From positions 62,001 through 126,000 of the forward strand of contig DATKCA010000190.1 in the NCBI GenBank assembly GCA_035544675.1: a DNA stretch of 64,000 bases. The letters are read 5' to 3'. How positions within the stretch are numbered: the first letter of the stretch is position 1; every line of letters starts with the position of its first letter. This DNA is from DATKCA01 sp035544675. Its GTDB lineage: Bacteria > Acidobacteriota > Thermoanaerobaculia > Gp7-AA8. A program made the position numbers and the translations under genes. Positions 25,501-34,739 of this stretch are shown in pieces. Under the pieces are notes generated by a model. It searched no databases. It saw only the letters and a list, made by a program, of their open reading frames with translations, and had not been told where the DNA came from.

Positions 25501-28500
25501 CTGCCCGGGGTATCGGCGGCGGAAACGCGCGTCGACGCGGTACTCGCGCTGCTGCTCGTCGCGCGTGAGCTGAAGGGTCCAGTCGCGGGTGGCCAGCCAC
25601 TCGATCACTTCCCGGCTCTGGTGCGTGGTGAGGTTGTAGACGATGAGGACGCGGACGTTGTCGGAGACGCGCTTCTCGAACGTGACGCGTGGCTCGGGCC
25701 CGGAGCCCGTCGTGTCGAGAAGGCCGGGGTCGTACGTGAACGAGTCGGCGAAAGGCAGAATGCGCGAGCCCAGGCCGGAGATCAGGTTCTGCATGACGAA
25801 GGAGCGGCCGACCAGTGCCGCGCCCGGGCCGCCGCCGGCATCGCTCCCGCGCATCAGCCCGCCCAGTCCGATCAGCGAGAACAGAGTGATGTCGCTGGCG
25901 GGAGGGTCGCTGGTGATCGTCGGCGTGATGCGGTCGAGCGTGCCGGTGATGTTGACCGTCAGTTCGATCGGCCCGCTCTCCACTTCGGACGAGAAGCCGG
26001 TGCTGGAGACGCGACCTTCCAGCGTGACGTCGAAGTACGGATCGATGCGGAACGGATTCTGAAACGTGATCGTGCCGCGAACGAGACGGTAATCGACGTT
26101 CTGGAAAGTGACCGTGCCACCCTCGTCGAGGTCGACTGTGCCCAGGATGACCGGATTGGCGAGCGTGCCGGCGAGCTCGATCTCGGCGCTGCCGGTCAGA
26201 TCCGCGATGTTGTTCTCCACCGCCAGGGTCTCGTTCGCCACCATGCGGATGCGGAGATCGACGCGCTCCTGCCACGAGGCGGCGACGATGGGAGTGATGC
26301 CGCGCCGCGAGAGGATCACGTTCAGCAGCGCCTGCTGGAATTCGAAGTCGCGGAAATACAGCGCGCGACCGACCACGACGTCACCCTGGACGACGATGCG
26401 CTCGACGTCGCCGCTGACGAGCAGGTCGAAGTTGCCTTCGATGGTCAGCCCCTCGAAATACCGCAGCGCGACGTTCTGCCCCTTCAGCGTGATGCGCGCG
26501 CGCTGCGGCGTCAGCCCGTCGACCACGACCGAGCCGCCGGCGAAGACGGTTCCCCCTCCCACCGTGGCGCGCAGCGACTCGATGTCGATCGTGTCGCCCC
26601 GGAACAACAGGCGGCCGTTGATCCGATCAATGACCTGCGGAAACCCGGCGAACGCCACTTGCGCATCCTCGAGCTCCGCCGATCCGGTCAGCAACGGCCT
26701 GGAGACCGTCCCGCGCACGTCGACCGCGACCGACAGATGACCCTCGGCCTGTACGTCGGCCATGAAGAGCTGCAGCAGCGCCGCCTCGATGCGGCCGCGC
26801 AGGTCGATGCCCAGCCGCTTCTCGCCCGTGACGCCGGCGAAGCCTGTGACCGCGAACGTCGACCCGTTGCTCTGCACTTCGAAGTCGTCCATCGTCACAC
26901 GGCCGTCACGCATGGAGAATCGCAGCGGGCGCGTCGCAGCCAGCTCGTGCTCGGACACACGGAGGTCGAGCGTGGGCACGCTACCCTCGATGATCAGCTC
27001 ATCGAGCGGAGTGAGCCTTCCCCCCAGCTGCAGATCGACGATGAAGTTCCCCGACGCCGGAACGGTGGCCGTGTCCGCAGACAGCGCGAGGAGCCGGGCC
27101 ACGTCCGACACGGTGATCCTCACGTTGCCGTCGACGCTGAGGTTCTCGCCCACCGCGCCGTCTCCTTCGATGCTCAGGACGTTCGCAGCGGATCCTCTGA
27201 TGACCAGTCTGCCGCCGCGGATGGCGACGTAGAGCGATGGGGGTGGCGCATCGGGCGGAAGCGAGAGCCCCTCCAGCGTCGCTTCGTTGAGCGTCGCCTC
27301 GAGGACCAGCTCGGGGTTCTCGAACGTCCCACCGCCGGCGGACGTGATCGCGAGCCTCCCGCCGAAGAGATCCTGCAGGTCTTTCAGAAGCTGGAGGCGC
27401 GACAGGTCGAGTGAGCCGGAAGCGATCTCGTAACTGAACTGATCCGTGTTGAGATCGAGCTCGGCACGCCCGGTGATCTGTCCGGCCGGCGCGCTGACCG
27501 ATATGCCGGTCGCGCGCAGTCGTCCTTCCGTGAACGTGATGTCGGCGCTGGCCACGTCGATCGGCTCACCGTAAATGGATCCGCGCCGCACCGTCACCGC
27601 GCCCGATCCCTCCAGCCGCGCCTTCGGCCCCTCGATGTGCAGCGATCCGGTGAGATCCCCGGCCACAGGAATCTCGCCGAAGTCGAAGAACGCGGCGATG
27701 TCGGCTACCGGAAACTCGCGCGCGTCGATGTCGAGATTGAACTGGACATTGCCCTCGCCGGGCGCCCAGGCCACGTCGCCGCGAAGGCTCAGGTCGGACT
27801 CGGCGCGGCGGATCGTCAGCCCGGCGAACGTCACCTTGCCGGACTCCGGCGAGCCGGTGACCAGGAGGCGTCCGGTTCCTCGTCCGGCCAGCGCGAAGTC
27901 GAGATCCATGGCCTTGACGGCGCGGTCGACCGGGTAGTTCTCCGCATCGACCGCAATGTCGAAGCGTGGGGAAGGACCGCGGTCCGGGAACGCCACGGTT
28001 CCGGTCACGGCCAGCCGGCCGGTGCCGTCCGAGAAAACGGCGCGGTCGAACGTGAGAACGCTTCTCACCCCGTCGTAACGCAGATCGATGTCGGCGGCAC
28101 CGAGGAGCACGTTGTTGTATTGAACGCCGGTGCCGGCGACGCGGGCGGCGACCTCGGGCGTCTTGATCGGGCCGCGCACCGTTCCGACGATCGTGCCCGA
28201 GCCACCCAGGCCGAGAAGCTCGAAGTCGTCTTTGCCGGCCGAGCGCGCGAAGTTGTACGCCAGCCGGTCCAGCTCGGAGAAGTCGCTGCTCCGTACGTTG
28301 ACTCTCCAGTCCGTTCCGATGTCGTCGATGCGCAGCGTTCCGGTGATGTTCAGCTGCGTCCGGTCGGTGTCGAGATCGAGGCGGCGGAAGCCGACGATGC
28401 CGCGGCTGAGCGTGAAGTCCGTGGAGCCGGCGATGGGGATCGGATATCTCGCCTCAGAGAATGCGACGGCGTTCTTCGCCAGCCTCGCACTCCCCTCGCC

Positions 28501-29808
28501 GGCGCCGTCGAGCACCTTGTCCTTGTTCCAGCGATAGGTGAGCTGACCGGTGGCGGCCGCGCGCAGGCCGGTGTCCTCGACGCCCCAGTCCGAGAAGAGC
28601 TTCTCGACCGAGATGCCGTCGTAGCGGAGCGCGACGTTCATCGGGTACGGCTCGCCGTACTGCGACAGCCGGTAATCGGCGGAGACGCTGCCGCCGCCGT
28701 ACTGCGCGGACTTGACGTTGACCACCGCCCCCTGGCCGGTCACGTCGAGCGTGCCTTCGGCCGCGGTGAGCTCGTAGGTGTCGGCGACGATGGCCGGGGA
28801 GACCCATCCGCCGGCCAGACGGAAGTCGCCCTGCCGTCCGGTCAGACGCGTGTCGAGCGACAGCGTGCCGCCCAGCGTGCGGTCGACGCGGAAGATCTCC
28901 CGGATGCGCTCCAGCGCGATCTGCGAGGTGACCCGCAGGTCGTAGACCCCTTCGGTGAGCGGCTCGAGCTTGCCGCTGACGAAGGTCTCCACGCCGCGGC
29001 CGCGCAACGCGATCGAGTTCAGGGCCAGGATGCCCGGCGTGTAGCGGAACTCCCCGCGCAGATCGAGGTCGAGCGGCTCGTAGTCCTGGATGCGCAGCTG
29101 AAGGACCGGCGAGGACATCACGCCCGCATAGAGACCCTCGGCGCGCGTGATGGTGATGTCGGAGGAAAAATCGGTGGTCTGCGCGGTGATCTGGTGCCTG
29201 CGATCGAGGAAGAGGAGCGATCCGCCGCGCACGTACATGCGGTCGAACTCGATGCGCACGATCTCGTATCGGCTTCGCGGGCCGCTCTTCCATTGCGGAA
29301 AGTTGTGCGTGAGCGCCGAGCCTTCCGGATAAATCTCGAAGTTGACCGCCGGGCCGATGACGTCGATGCGGCCGACGTCGATCGTGCGTGTGCGGAACGA
29401 TCCCAGTCCGCCGCTGATCTCCAATCTCTTTACCGTGGCGAAGTAGGGGCTCACCGCGCCGGGCGCGTTGGCGATGCGCAGGTCGTGGAGGATGGCTTTC
29501 GTCGGCCGGAACCATCCGGCCCGCAGAACCTCCACGCGCCCGATGGTGACGTTGCGGTTCAGACGCTGCTCGAGCGTCTTCTCCACACGCTGCCTGACGA
29601 CGTTCTCGATGTATGCGGTCTGGATGATCCAGGGGATGGCGAAGAGGACGAGGACGAGGACGACGCCGCCGCCAGCGAACAGCCAGAGCATGGCCCGGAG
29701 GCATCCCCACATGGGCCCCTTGCGCTGCCGCTCGCGCGCAGACCGGTGATGACCCGGTCCGGTCTCGTGCGGAAACAGCGTCTGGCTGTCGGAGTTGTTC
29801 TGGTCCAT
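22543..29808 (-). CDS. TamB-like protein fused to a seven-POTRA Omp85 (TamA/BamA-type) barrel
   Basis: One uninterrupted frame of about 2,420 residues. The N-terminus has a single inner-membrane helix (LWLFAGGGVVLVLVLFAIPW). About 1,350 residues of beta-rich AsmA/TamB-like repeats follow and end in a DUF490-type domain (GTVDLDEGGTVTFQNVDYRL, ITFQNPFRIDPYFDVTLEG, SDPPASDITLFSLIGLGG). Next come about seven POTRA-like repeats (each ending near V..GP), then a roughly 380-residue barrel ending GYPF with the C-terminal Phe of outer-membrane proteins. The L6 motif reads HRAY instead of VRGY/F. TamA and TamB are normally separate partners in outer-membrane protein assembly and lipid transport. The ATG chosen avoids a repeat-encoded N-terminal extension. 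Confidence 0.9.
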   Translation of the reverse strand: MDQNNSDSQTLFPHETGPGHHRSARERQRKGPMWGCLRAMLWLFAGGGVVLVLVLFAIPWIIQTAYIENVVRQRVEKTLEQRLNRNVTIGRVEVLRAGWFRPTKAILHDLRIANAPGAVSPYFATVKRLEISGGLGSFRTRTIDVGRIDVIGPAVNFEIYPEGSALTHNFPQWKSGPRSRYEIVRIEFDRMYVRGGSLLFLDRRHQITAQTTDFSSDITITRAEGLYAGVMSSPVLQLRIQDYEPLDLDLRGEFRYTPGILALNSIALRGRGVETFVSGKLEPLTEGVYDLRVTSQIALERIREIFRVDRTLGGTLSLDTRLTGRQGDFRLAGGWVSPAIVADTYELTAAEGTLDVTGQGAVVNVKSAQYGGGSVSADYRLSQYGEPYPMNVALRYDGISVEKLFSDWGVEDTGLRAAATGQLTYRWNKDKVLDGAGEGSARLAKNAVAFSEARYPIPIAGSTDFTLSRGIVGFRRLDLDTDRTQLNITGTLRIDDIGTDWRVNVRSSDFSELDRLAYNFARSAGKDDFELLGLGGSGTIVGTVRGPIKTPEVAARVAGTGVQYNNVLLGAADIDLRYDGVRSVLTFDRAVFSDGTGRLAVTGTVAFPDRGPSPRFDIAVDAENYPVDRAVKAMDLDFALAGRGTGRLLVTGSPESGKVTFAGLTIRRAESDLSLRGDVAWAPGEGNVQFNLDIDAREFPVADIAAFFDFGEIPVAGDLTGSLHIEGPKARLEGSGAVTVRRGSIYGEPIDVASADITFTEGRLRATGISVSAPAGQITGRAELDLNTDQFSYEIASGSLDLSRLQLLKDLQDLFGGRLAITSAGGGTFENPELVLEATLNEATLEGLSLPPDAPPPSLYVAIRGGRLVIRGSAANVLSIEGDGAVGENLSVDGNVRITVSDVARLLALSADTATVPASGNFIVDLQLGGRLTPLDELIIEGSVPTLDLRVSEHELAATRPLRFSMRDGRVTMDDFEVQSNGSTFAVTGFAGVTGEKRLGIDLRGRIEAALLQLFMADVQAEGHLSVAVDVRGTVSRPLLTGSAELEDAQVAFAGFPQVIDRINGRLLFRGDTIDIESLRATVGGGTVFAGGSVVVDGLTPQRARITLKGQNVALRYFEGLTIEGNFDLLVSGDVERIVVQGDVVVGRALYFRDFEFQQALLNVILSRRGITPIVAASWQERVDLRIRMVANETLAVENNIADLTGSAEIELAGTLANPVILGTVDLDEGGTVTFQNVDYRLVRGTITFQNPFRIDPYFDVTLEGRVSSTGFSSEVESGPIELTVNITGTLDRITPTITSDPPASDITLFSLIGLGGLMRGSDAGGGPGAALVGRSFVMQNLISGLGSRILPFADSFTYDPGLLDTTGSGPEPRVTFEKRVSDNVRVLIVYNLTTHQSREVIEWLATRDWTLQLTRDEQQREYRVDARFRRRYPGQWTWGERGRGEPFLSFGTLGDGEVQAALVPPPPVTDVVPIPPDGAVSEVRFTADGGFDTSALEQYVTLDPGDPLTRREVQSTIKSLYSTGNFRDIRVDAEPGPDGTIVTFTLSLNYRVEEIDFDGLAGNERRNAERRLTIRLGHVLSLNAVDDSSVAIQEELVRQGYLEATVDPETTFFRERNAAGITFNVTTGPRARVATVNIEGQIAPFTPEQLIDRMREKPGAIFRIERARGDVERIKDFLSRENYRRAEVEFVEHVYDDATKTVSLRYRVNAGAPVRVEVTGVDRSAVRRLLPFRGDQAYSEDAIERASQDIVRTYQQRGHLNAAVDTESGMAGDTWVVTFDVKPGPRYRLTGVEFTGNVQLSDDELEDVVATAPRGGFRGIIASLFRRPTGVTREQISEDRDALESHYRLDGFSEAVVGAPVPAANADGTLVITFPITEGPQTLVSGVRLEGAEQVAADNLPRLRLKAGGPLNPQLLREDVVALQTFYANRGNSEVQIRERVVVSPDKASAAVSYVIAEGPRIVVDDVVVSGNTYTSSEVILRQANLEKGDAFSYTSILEAQQNLYRLGIFSRVDIQPEQSGTSVGDRDVAISVEEGRNLAISGSVGLRAERSATQGEQETSFRVAAGVAHRNLFGTGRYLGLETVGTTGGLQEQELFITYREPFIGRFNIPVQISIFQTDDATRKETRILQRGTSIEASKVSSYRTRWSIQYQYKISECLQGDLCADQDVIIPGIDRNLLDIQISSVTPTFFWDRRNDVINPTRGFFTSASVEYAFKLFSADSQFLKEFVQGAWYLPVSARTVVALSGRVGFIQPLGSDDPATIENERFIPLSERFTAGGDTSHRAYPLDLLGTLCQEFVSPGQGPAPPRGGFPGCQPTLVDLDGTRDSFRIVPLGGNALFLVNAEYRFPIFSSVGGAVFTDIGNVFANRIDFGELRYGAGVGVRYLSPVGPLRFDVGFPFNRQFYDRSFSYSITLGYPF

Positions 29809-29820
29809 CCTGCGGTCTGC

Positions 29821-29849
29821 GGCGCCCCGCCAGGAACGGCGGCGCTCCA
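29821..29849. repeat. TGGAGCGCCG-superfamily palindrome (type D)
   Basis: Read on the minus strand it begins TGGAGCGCCGCCGTTCCTGG. It sits between the glycerate kinase stop and the TamB-TamA start and would encode a spurious N-terminal extension if an upstream ATG were used. Confidence 0.78.
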
Positions 29850-29854
29850 CTTTG

Positions 29855-31090
29855 CTAGGTACGGGCCACTAAGTACAAGTCCCGCAAGTTGTTGCCCGTC
29901 GGCGGAATGATAATCGGTCGGCCGATGAGACCGATGGCGGAAAGGCTGTCGGACCTGGAGAGGGCGTCCTCGAGCGGCGCCGGGTCGGACACGCCTCTGT
30001 CGACGATGGCGCCGGCCACCCCGCTGTTGCCGTCGACGCCGTCGGAGCTTCCGAAGAGCGCCAGGAGTGGAGCGGCGGCCGTGCGGCCCTCGTCTCGCCG
30101 CCAGGAATGGCGGCGCTCCACCAGCGCGAAACGCACCGCCACCTCCAGGCAACGCCCGCCCTTGCCTGCTCCGTGCGCGACGACGGTCGGCTCGCCGCCG
30201 GCGACGAGCACTTCGCCTTCGCTCAGCTCGCTGGCCTTGCGCGCCAGCAGCTCCGCGGCGGCCTCGACATCGCTCTCGATCTGGTCCTCGAGGACGACCG
30301 GGCGATGTCCCGCATCGGCAGCGAGGCGCGCCGCGGCGCGAACCATCGTGCTGTTGTCCGCGATGATCGCCGCGCTGGCGCGCTCGATCTGGCGGACCGT
30401 CTCCGGAAGATCCTCATCCCGCAGTTTCTCGATGATGCTCTGGCAGCCGCCGACGCGCTCGAGAATCGCAATGGCCTGCGCCTTCGTCGAGCTGTCGGAA
30501 AGCGTCGGGCCCGATGCCACCGACGAACGATCGCCGGTGGCGACATCGGAATAGAGCATCGTCACCGGGCGGCCGCGTACGAGCAAGCCGAGGCGTCCGC
30601 CTTTGATCGCGGAGAGGTGTTTGCGGACGACGTTCATCTGGTCGATGGGAATGCCTGCGGCCACGATGCGGCGGCCGGCCTCGATGAGATCCTGGCGCGT
30701 GAACCACGGCTCGAGCGGCGCCTCCACGCACGCCGAGCCTCCGCCGGAGATGAGGAAGAGGATGTCGTCGTGATCGCGCACGAAGTCGAGCATCCGATGT
30801 CCCGCGTCGAAGCTCCCCTCGTCCGGAATGGGATGCCCGCCGCGAAAGACGTGTGGAGCGCGGCGCGTGTCGCGCGGCGGTGGATACCCATGAGGGATCA
30901 CTACGAACGCGTCATCGAATGACGGAACCCCGTCCAGCAGCCCTCCGGCGCACTTGCCGATGGCCACCACTGTTCGCGGGTGGGGCGCCGCCATTCCTGG
31001 CGGCCCATCCCCCGCAAGTGCCTGACGTACGGCCTCCTCGGGCCGGCAGTTTTCCAGGGTCCGGCGGTACAGCGTTTCCAAATCGATCAC
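29855..31090 (-). CDS. Glycerate 2-kinase / hydroxypyruvate reductase (GckA/MOFRL family)
   Basis: A 411-residue DUF4147+MOFRL protein that phosphorylates D-glycerate, probably to 2-phosphoglycerate, which the nearby enolase gene product would use. Seen motifs: VVAIGKCAGGLL, FLISGGGSACVEAP, NVVRKHLSAIKGGRL, LYSDVATGD.SSVASGPT, GGEPTV, and the C-terminal SSDGVDGNSGVAGAIVD. The start is taken as GTG just before IDLETLYRRTL. Two type D palindromes are embedded in frame, near residues 27-37 and 324-332. The old hydroxypyruvate reductase name also applies to this family; kinase activity is the better-supported function. Confidence 0.88.
   Translation of the reverse strand: MIDLETLYRRTLENCRPEEAVRQALAGDGPPGMAAPHPRTVVAIGKCAGGLLDGVPSFDDAFVVIPHGYPPPRDTRRAPHVFRGGHPIPDEGSFDAGHRMLDFVRDHDDILFLISGGGSACVEAPLEPWFTRQDLIEAGRRIVAAGIPIDQMNVVRKHLSAIKGGRLGLLVRGRPVTMLYSDVATGDRSSVASGPTLSDSSTKAQAIAILERVGGCQSIIEKLRDEDLPETVRQIERASAAIIADNSTMVRAAARLAADAGHRPVVLEDQIESDVEAAAELLARKASELSEGEVLVAGGEPTVVAHGAGKGGRCLEVAVRFALVERRHSWRRDEGRTAAAPLLALFGSSDGVDGNSGVAGAIVDRGVSDPAPLEDALSRSDSLSAIGLIGRPIIIPPTGNNLRDLYLVART
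30096..30120. repeat. Type D palindrome inside glycerate kinase (C-terminal half)
   Basis: CGCCGCCAGGAATGGCGGCG followed by CTCCA; in frame it adds residues reading ERRHSWRR between the FAL strand and the conserved GSSDGVDG motif. Confidence 0.78.
30981..31012. repeat. Type D palindrome inside glycerate kinase (N-terminal region)
   Basis: TGGGGCGCCGCCATTCCTGG and its complement encode the stretch GMAAPHP just before the first conserved VVAIGKCAGG motif. Confidence 0.78.
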
Positions 31091-31121
31091 GAGAGGATTA
31101 TCCTTTGAATAAGTGTCCGGA

Positions 31122-32309
31122 ATGCGTCTGAGGGTGCGGGTGGGGTTGCTGGCGGGAGCATTCGCCTTCCTTCTGATCTCGATCACGTTCGGTTTGAGCT
31201 GGCGGGCGCAGCAGACGCACCAGCGGTGGTCTCGTCTCATCGGCGTCGAGACCGAAGCGGTGGCGACACTCGAAGAGCTGGTTCGCGCGCAGAACGCATT
31301 CCGCGCGCGCGTCCCCCACGACGACCCGCAGGCCGCCGAGCGGTACCGCTCGGTCGAGCAACTGCTGGACCGTCCCTCCCTGCGGCAGATCGACTCGTCC
31401 GTGCTGCGCGTGCGCGTGACGGCGTTCCGCGAGCTGCTCGAGGAGGAGCAGCTCCGCGACGACGCCGGACACGCTTCCGTGCGCGTGATCAACGAGGCGC
31501 AGCGTCTCATCGCGGCGAGCAAGAAAGAGATCAGCCGTCAGCTGCCACGGCTGGAGCGCGAGACGCGCACGACGATGATCAGCGGCCTGGCAATCGTCTG
31601 GATCATCGTGATGATCAGCTTCGCCGTGGTGAAGATGACCGTGCAGGGCGTGGTCAGGCCAATCGAGGAGCTGGCGCTGGCGGCGCGCAGAATCGCAGCG
31701 GGCGACGTCGACATCAGCCCCCCCATCGCCGGCGACCGCGAGATCTTCGACCTCGGCATCGCCGTCAATACGATGGCAGCGAAGCTCAAGGAGCGAGCCG
31801 TCACCGACGACCTGACCGAACTGCCGAACTTCCGCGCCTTCCGCACGCGCATCGAGGAGGAGATGGCGCGCGCCAGCCGGTACGACCTCTCCTTCGGAAT
31901 CCTCATCCTCGATCTGGACCGCTTCAAGCAGTACAACGACCGCTTCGGTCACCTGGCCGGCAACGACGCGCTGCATCGCGTGGCGCAGGCCATTCGCGGC
32001 GCGGTCCGGCAGGTCGATCTCGCTGCCAGATACGGCGGCGAGGAGTTCGCAGTCATCGTCACGCAGGCCGACACCGGTTCGCTGGCCAGACTGGGAGAGC
32101 GCATCCGTGCCGACGTGGAAGCCATTCCGGCGCCGCCTGACGGCGATGCCGTGACCGTGAGCATCGGCGGCGCCACGTTTCCGAACGACGGCGCGACGGC
32201 GGATGCGTTGTTCGCAGCCGCCGACGAACGCCTCTACCAGGCCAAGCGGCAGGGCCGGAATCGCGTGGTCGTGGTCACGACTGCTCGAGTCGTGAAATCA
32301 GCCGGCTGA
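31122..32309 (+). CDS. Membrane diguanylate cyclase (HAMP-GGDEF)
   Basis: Makes cyclic di-GMP from two GTP. The N-terminal helix (VGLLAGAFAFLLISITFGL) and a second helix (ISGLAIVWIIVMISFAVV) bracket a roughly 130-residue helical periplasmic sensor. A HAMP linker follows (VVRPIEELALAARRIAAGD), then a GGDEF domain with DDLTELPNFRAF, LDLDRFKQYND and the active motif GGEEF. An RxxD inhibitory site (RQVD) lies five residues before GGEEF, so product inhibition is likely. A GTG nine bases upstream is an alternative start. It is divergent from glycerate kinase and overlaps convergent marR by 35 bases. Confidence 0.92.
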   Translation: MRLRVRVGLLAGAFAFLLISITFGLSWRAQQTHQRWSRLIGVETEAVATLEELVRAQNAFRARVPHDDPQAAERYRSVEQLLDRPSLRQIDSSVLRVRVTAFRELLEEEQLRDDAGHASVRVINEAQRLIAASKKEISRQLPRLERETRTTMISGLAIVWIIVMISFAVVKMTVQGVVRPIEELALAARRIAAGDVDISPPIAGDREIFDLGIAVNTMAAKLKERAVTDDLTELPNFRAFRTRIEEEMARASRYDLSFGILILDLDRFKQYNDRFGHLAGNDALHRVAQAIRGAVRQVDLAARYGGEEFAVIVTQADTGSLARLGERIRADVEAIPAPPDGDAVTVSIGGATFPNDGATADALFAAADERLYQAKRQGRNRVVVVTTARVVKSAG

Positions 32310-32703
32310 CGCTCCGCTCCAGCGTCTGAAGGTCGCGGTCCGGCAGCACGCCGCGGAGCGCCTCGAGCCACTCCTCGTAGGCGGGCCTCATCCTCTCGAT
32401 GAGAGCGCGGCCTCGCCGGGTCAGCTGCACGCGCGCCGTGCGCAGGTCGTTCGGATCGTTCTCGCGGTCGATGAGGCCGAGCTGGTGGAGCCTCTCGACC
32501 ATCCCGGTCATGTTCTGCTTGGACACGCCCATGCGCCGGGCGATCGCGGCCGGCGATATCGACGGCTCGTTCGCCGCAACGACGGAGAGGACCGCCCACT
32601 GCTGCGGAGTGACGCCGGCCTTCTCGAAGACCGGCCCGAGCCTCTTGGTGAGCAGGTTGGCCAGTTGGATGACGGCGGCGATGAGATCGCGCTGGTCGGA
32701 CAC
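32275..32703 (-). CDS. MarR-family transcriptional regulator
   Basis: A 142-residue winged-helix regulator. The DNA-binding region reads GVTPQQWAVLSVVAANEPSISPAAIARRMGVSKQNMTGMVERLHQLGLIDRENDPNDLRTARVQL in pattern, with the MarR wing DPNDLRTARVQLT. Start is GTG. A perfect inverted repeat, AGTCAA-TATC-TTGACT, lies one base upstream of the start, so it probably represses its own gene. With so little room for a leader, transcription may begin very near the GTG. The ligand is unknown. Confidence 0.92.
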   Translation of the reverse strand: MSDQRDLIAAVIQLANLLTKRLGPVFEKAGVTPQQWAVLSVVAANEPSISPAAIARRMGVSKQNMTGMVERLHQLGLIDRENDPNDLRTARVQLTRRGRALIERMRPAYEEWLEALRGVLPDRDLQTLERSVSRLISRLEQS

Positions 32704-32704
32704 C

Positions 32705-32720
32705 AGTCAATATCTTGACT
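32705..32720. promoter_or_regulatory. Putative MarR operator
   Basis: AGTCAATATCTTGACT is a perfect 6+4+6 palindrome directly upstream of the marR GTG. Size and position fit MarR autoregulation; binding is inferred. Confidence 0.65.
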
Positions 32721-32749
32721 GAAGTGAAAGGGACAGGCAATCCACGCAC

Positions 32750-32820
32750 GATTCTGTGGAGGACAGGCAATCTTGCCTGTCCGTCGTGGGCAGACAGGAT
32801 TGTCTGCCCTCCACAGAGTC
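32750..32820. repeat. GGACAGGCAATC palindrome (family H)
   Basis: Nested inverted repeats: GGACAGGCAATCTTGCCTGTCC in the middle and outer 23-base arms (GATTCTGTGGA... / ...TCCACAGAGTC) with three mismatches. It lies between marR and the enolase stop, a likely terminator or repeat element. Confidence 0.78.
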
Positions 32821-32827
32821 CGCTCCA

Positions 32828-34226
<1,399 letters not shown>

Positions 34227-34227
34227 G

Positions 34228-34716
34228 CTACGGCTTCTTCGACACCGCCGTCGGCAGCCCCAGGGCGGTCCACTCGTTCCAGCCGCCGACCAGGGCCGCG
34301 ACGTTCTTGAAGCCGACGTTGCTGAGATTCAGCACGCCCACGGCGGCGGTGTGCTCGGCCTGGCACGCGCAGTACGTGATGGCCAGCTTACCGATCGGGA
34401 TCTCCTTCATCCGCGCCACGAGCTGGCTGTTCGGGATGCTGAGCGCCCCCGGGATGTGCCCGGCGTCGTACGACGACCGCGAGCGGACGTCGACGTACAC
34501 CGCCTTGTTCTCTTTGACGAGCTTCATGGCCTCGTCGCGCGTGATGCGGCGCGCGGTGGCGAGGTCGGGCTCGCTGTTCGGAGTGTTCGGCGACGCGCCC
34601 CCCACGATCTGAACGGGGGAGCCGGCCTTCACCGGGGTCGAAGGGGGGAGCTTCTGCGCGCCCACGGTGGTGGCCACGAATGCGGATGCGACGGCGATGA
34701 CGACGGCTGCTCTCAT
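34228..34716 (-). CDS. Exported rhodanese-like protein
   Basis: A 162-residue protein with a signal peptide (MRAAVVIAVASAFVATTVGAQ) and one rhodanese domain (ITRDEAMKLVKENKAVYVDVRSR, YDAGHIPGALSIP). The active loop reads TYCACQAEHTA, so a Cys is present in the catalytic place with a second Cys two residues on, a variant of the usual C[RX]5 loop. It may handle sulfane sulfur in the periplasm. The ribosome site is AGGAGGC. It follows lepB by 23 bases on the same strand and is probably in one transcript with it. Confidence 0.88.
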   Translation of the reverse strand: MRAAVVIAVASAFVATTVGAQKLPPSTPVKAGSPVQIVGGASPNTPNSEPDLATARRITRDEAMKLVKENKAVYVDVRSRSSYDAGHIPGALSIPNSQLVARMKEIPIGKLAITYCACQAEHTAAVGVLNLSNVGFKNVAALVGGWNEWTALGLPTAVSKKP

Positions 34717-34739
34717 TGAAAAATGCCTCCTGGATGGGA

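Noticed and set aside
24268..27414. A 1,048-codon frame on the plus strand opposite the TamB-TamA gene
   Set aside because: It is low in recognisable motifs and rich in Arg, Asp, Glu and Gly in the way of antisense frames of GC-rich genes. The opposite strand has clear TamB, POTRA and barrel domains.
22543..29808. The TamB-TamA joint as a frameshift or assembly fusion of two genes
   Set aside because: There is no stop, no internal start with a strong ribosome site at the junction, and a random misjoin would rarely keep frame and domain order. It still needs read-level confirmation.
29809..29850. Upstream ATG for the TamB-TamA fusion
   Set aside because: The added residues (MERRRSWRGAADRR) are encoded by a palindromic repeat, so the ATG at 29808 is preferred.
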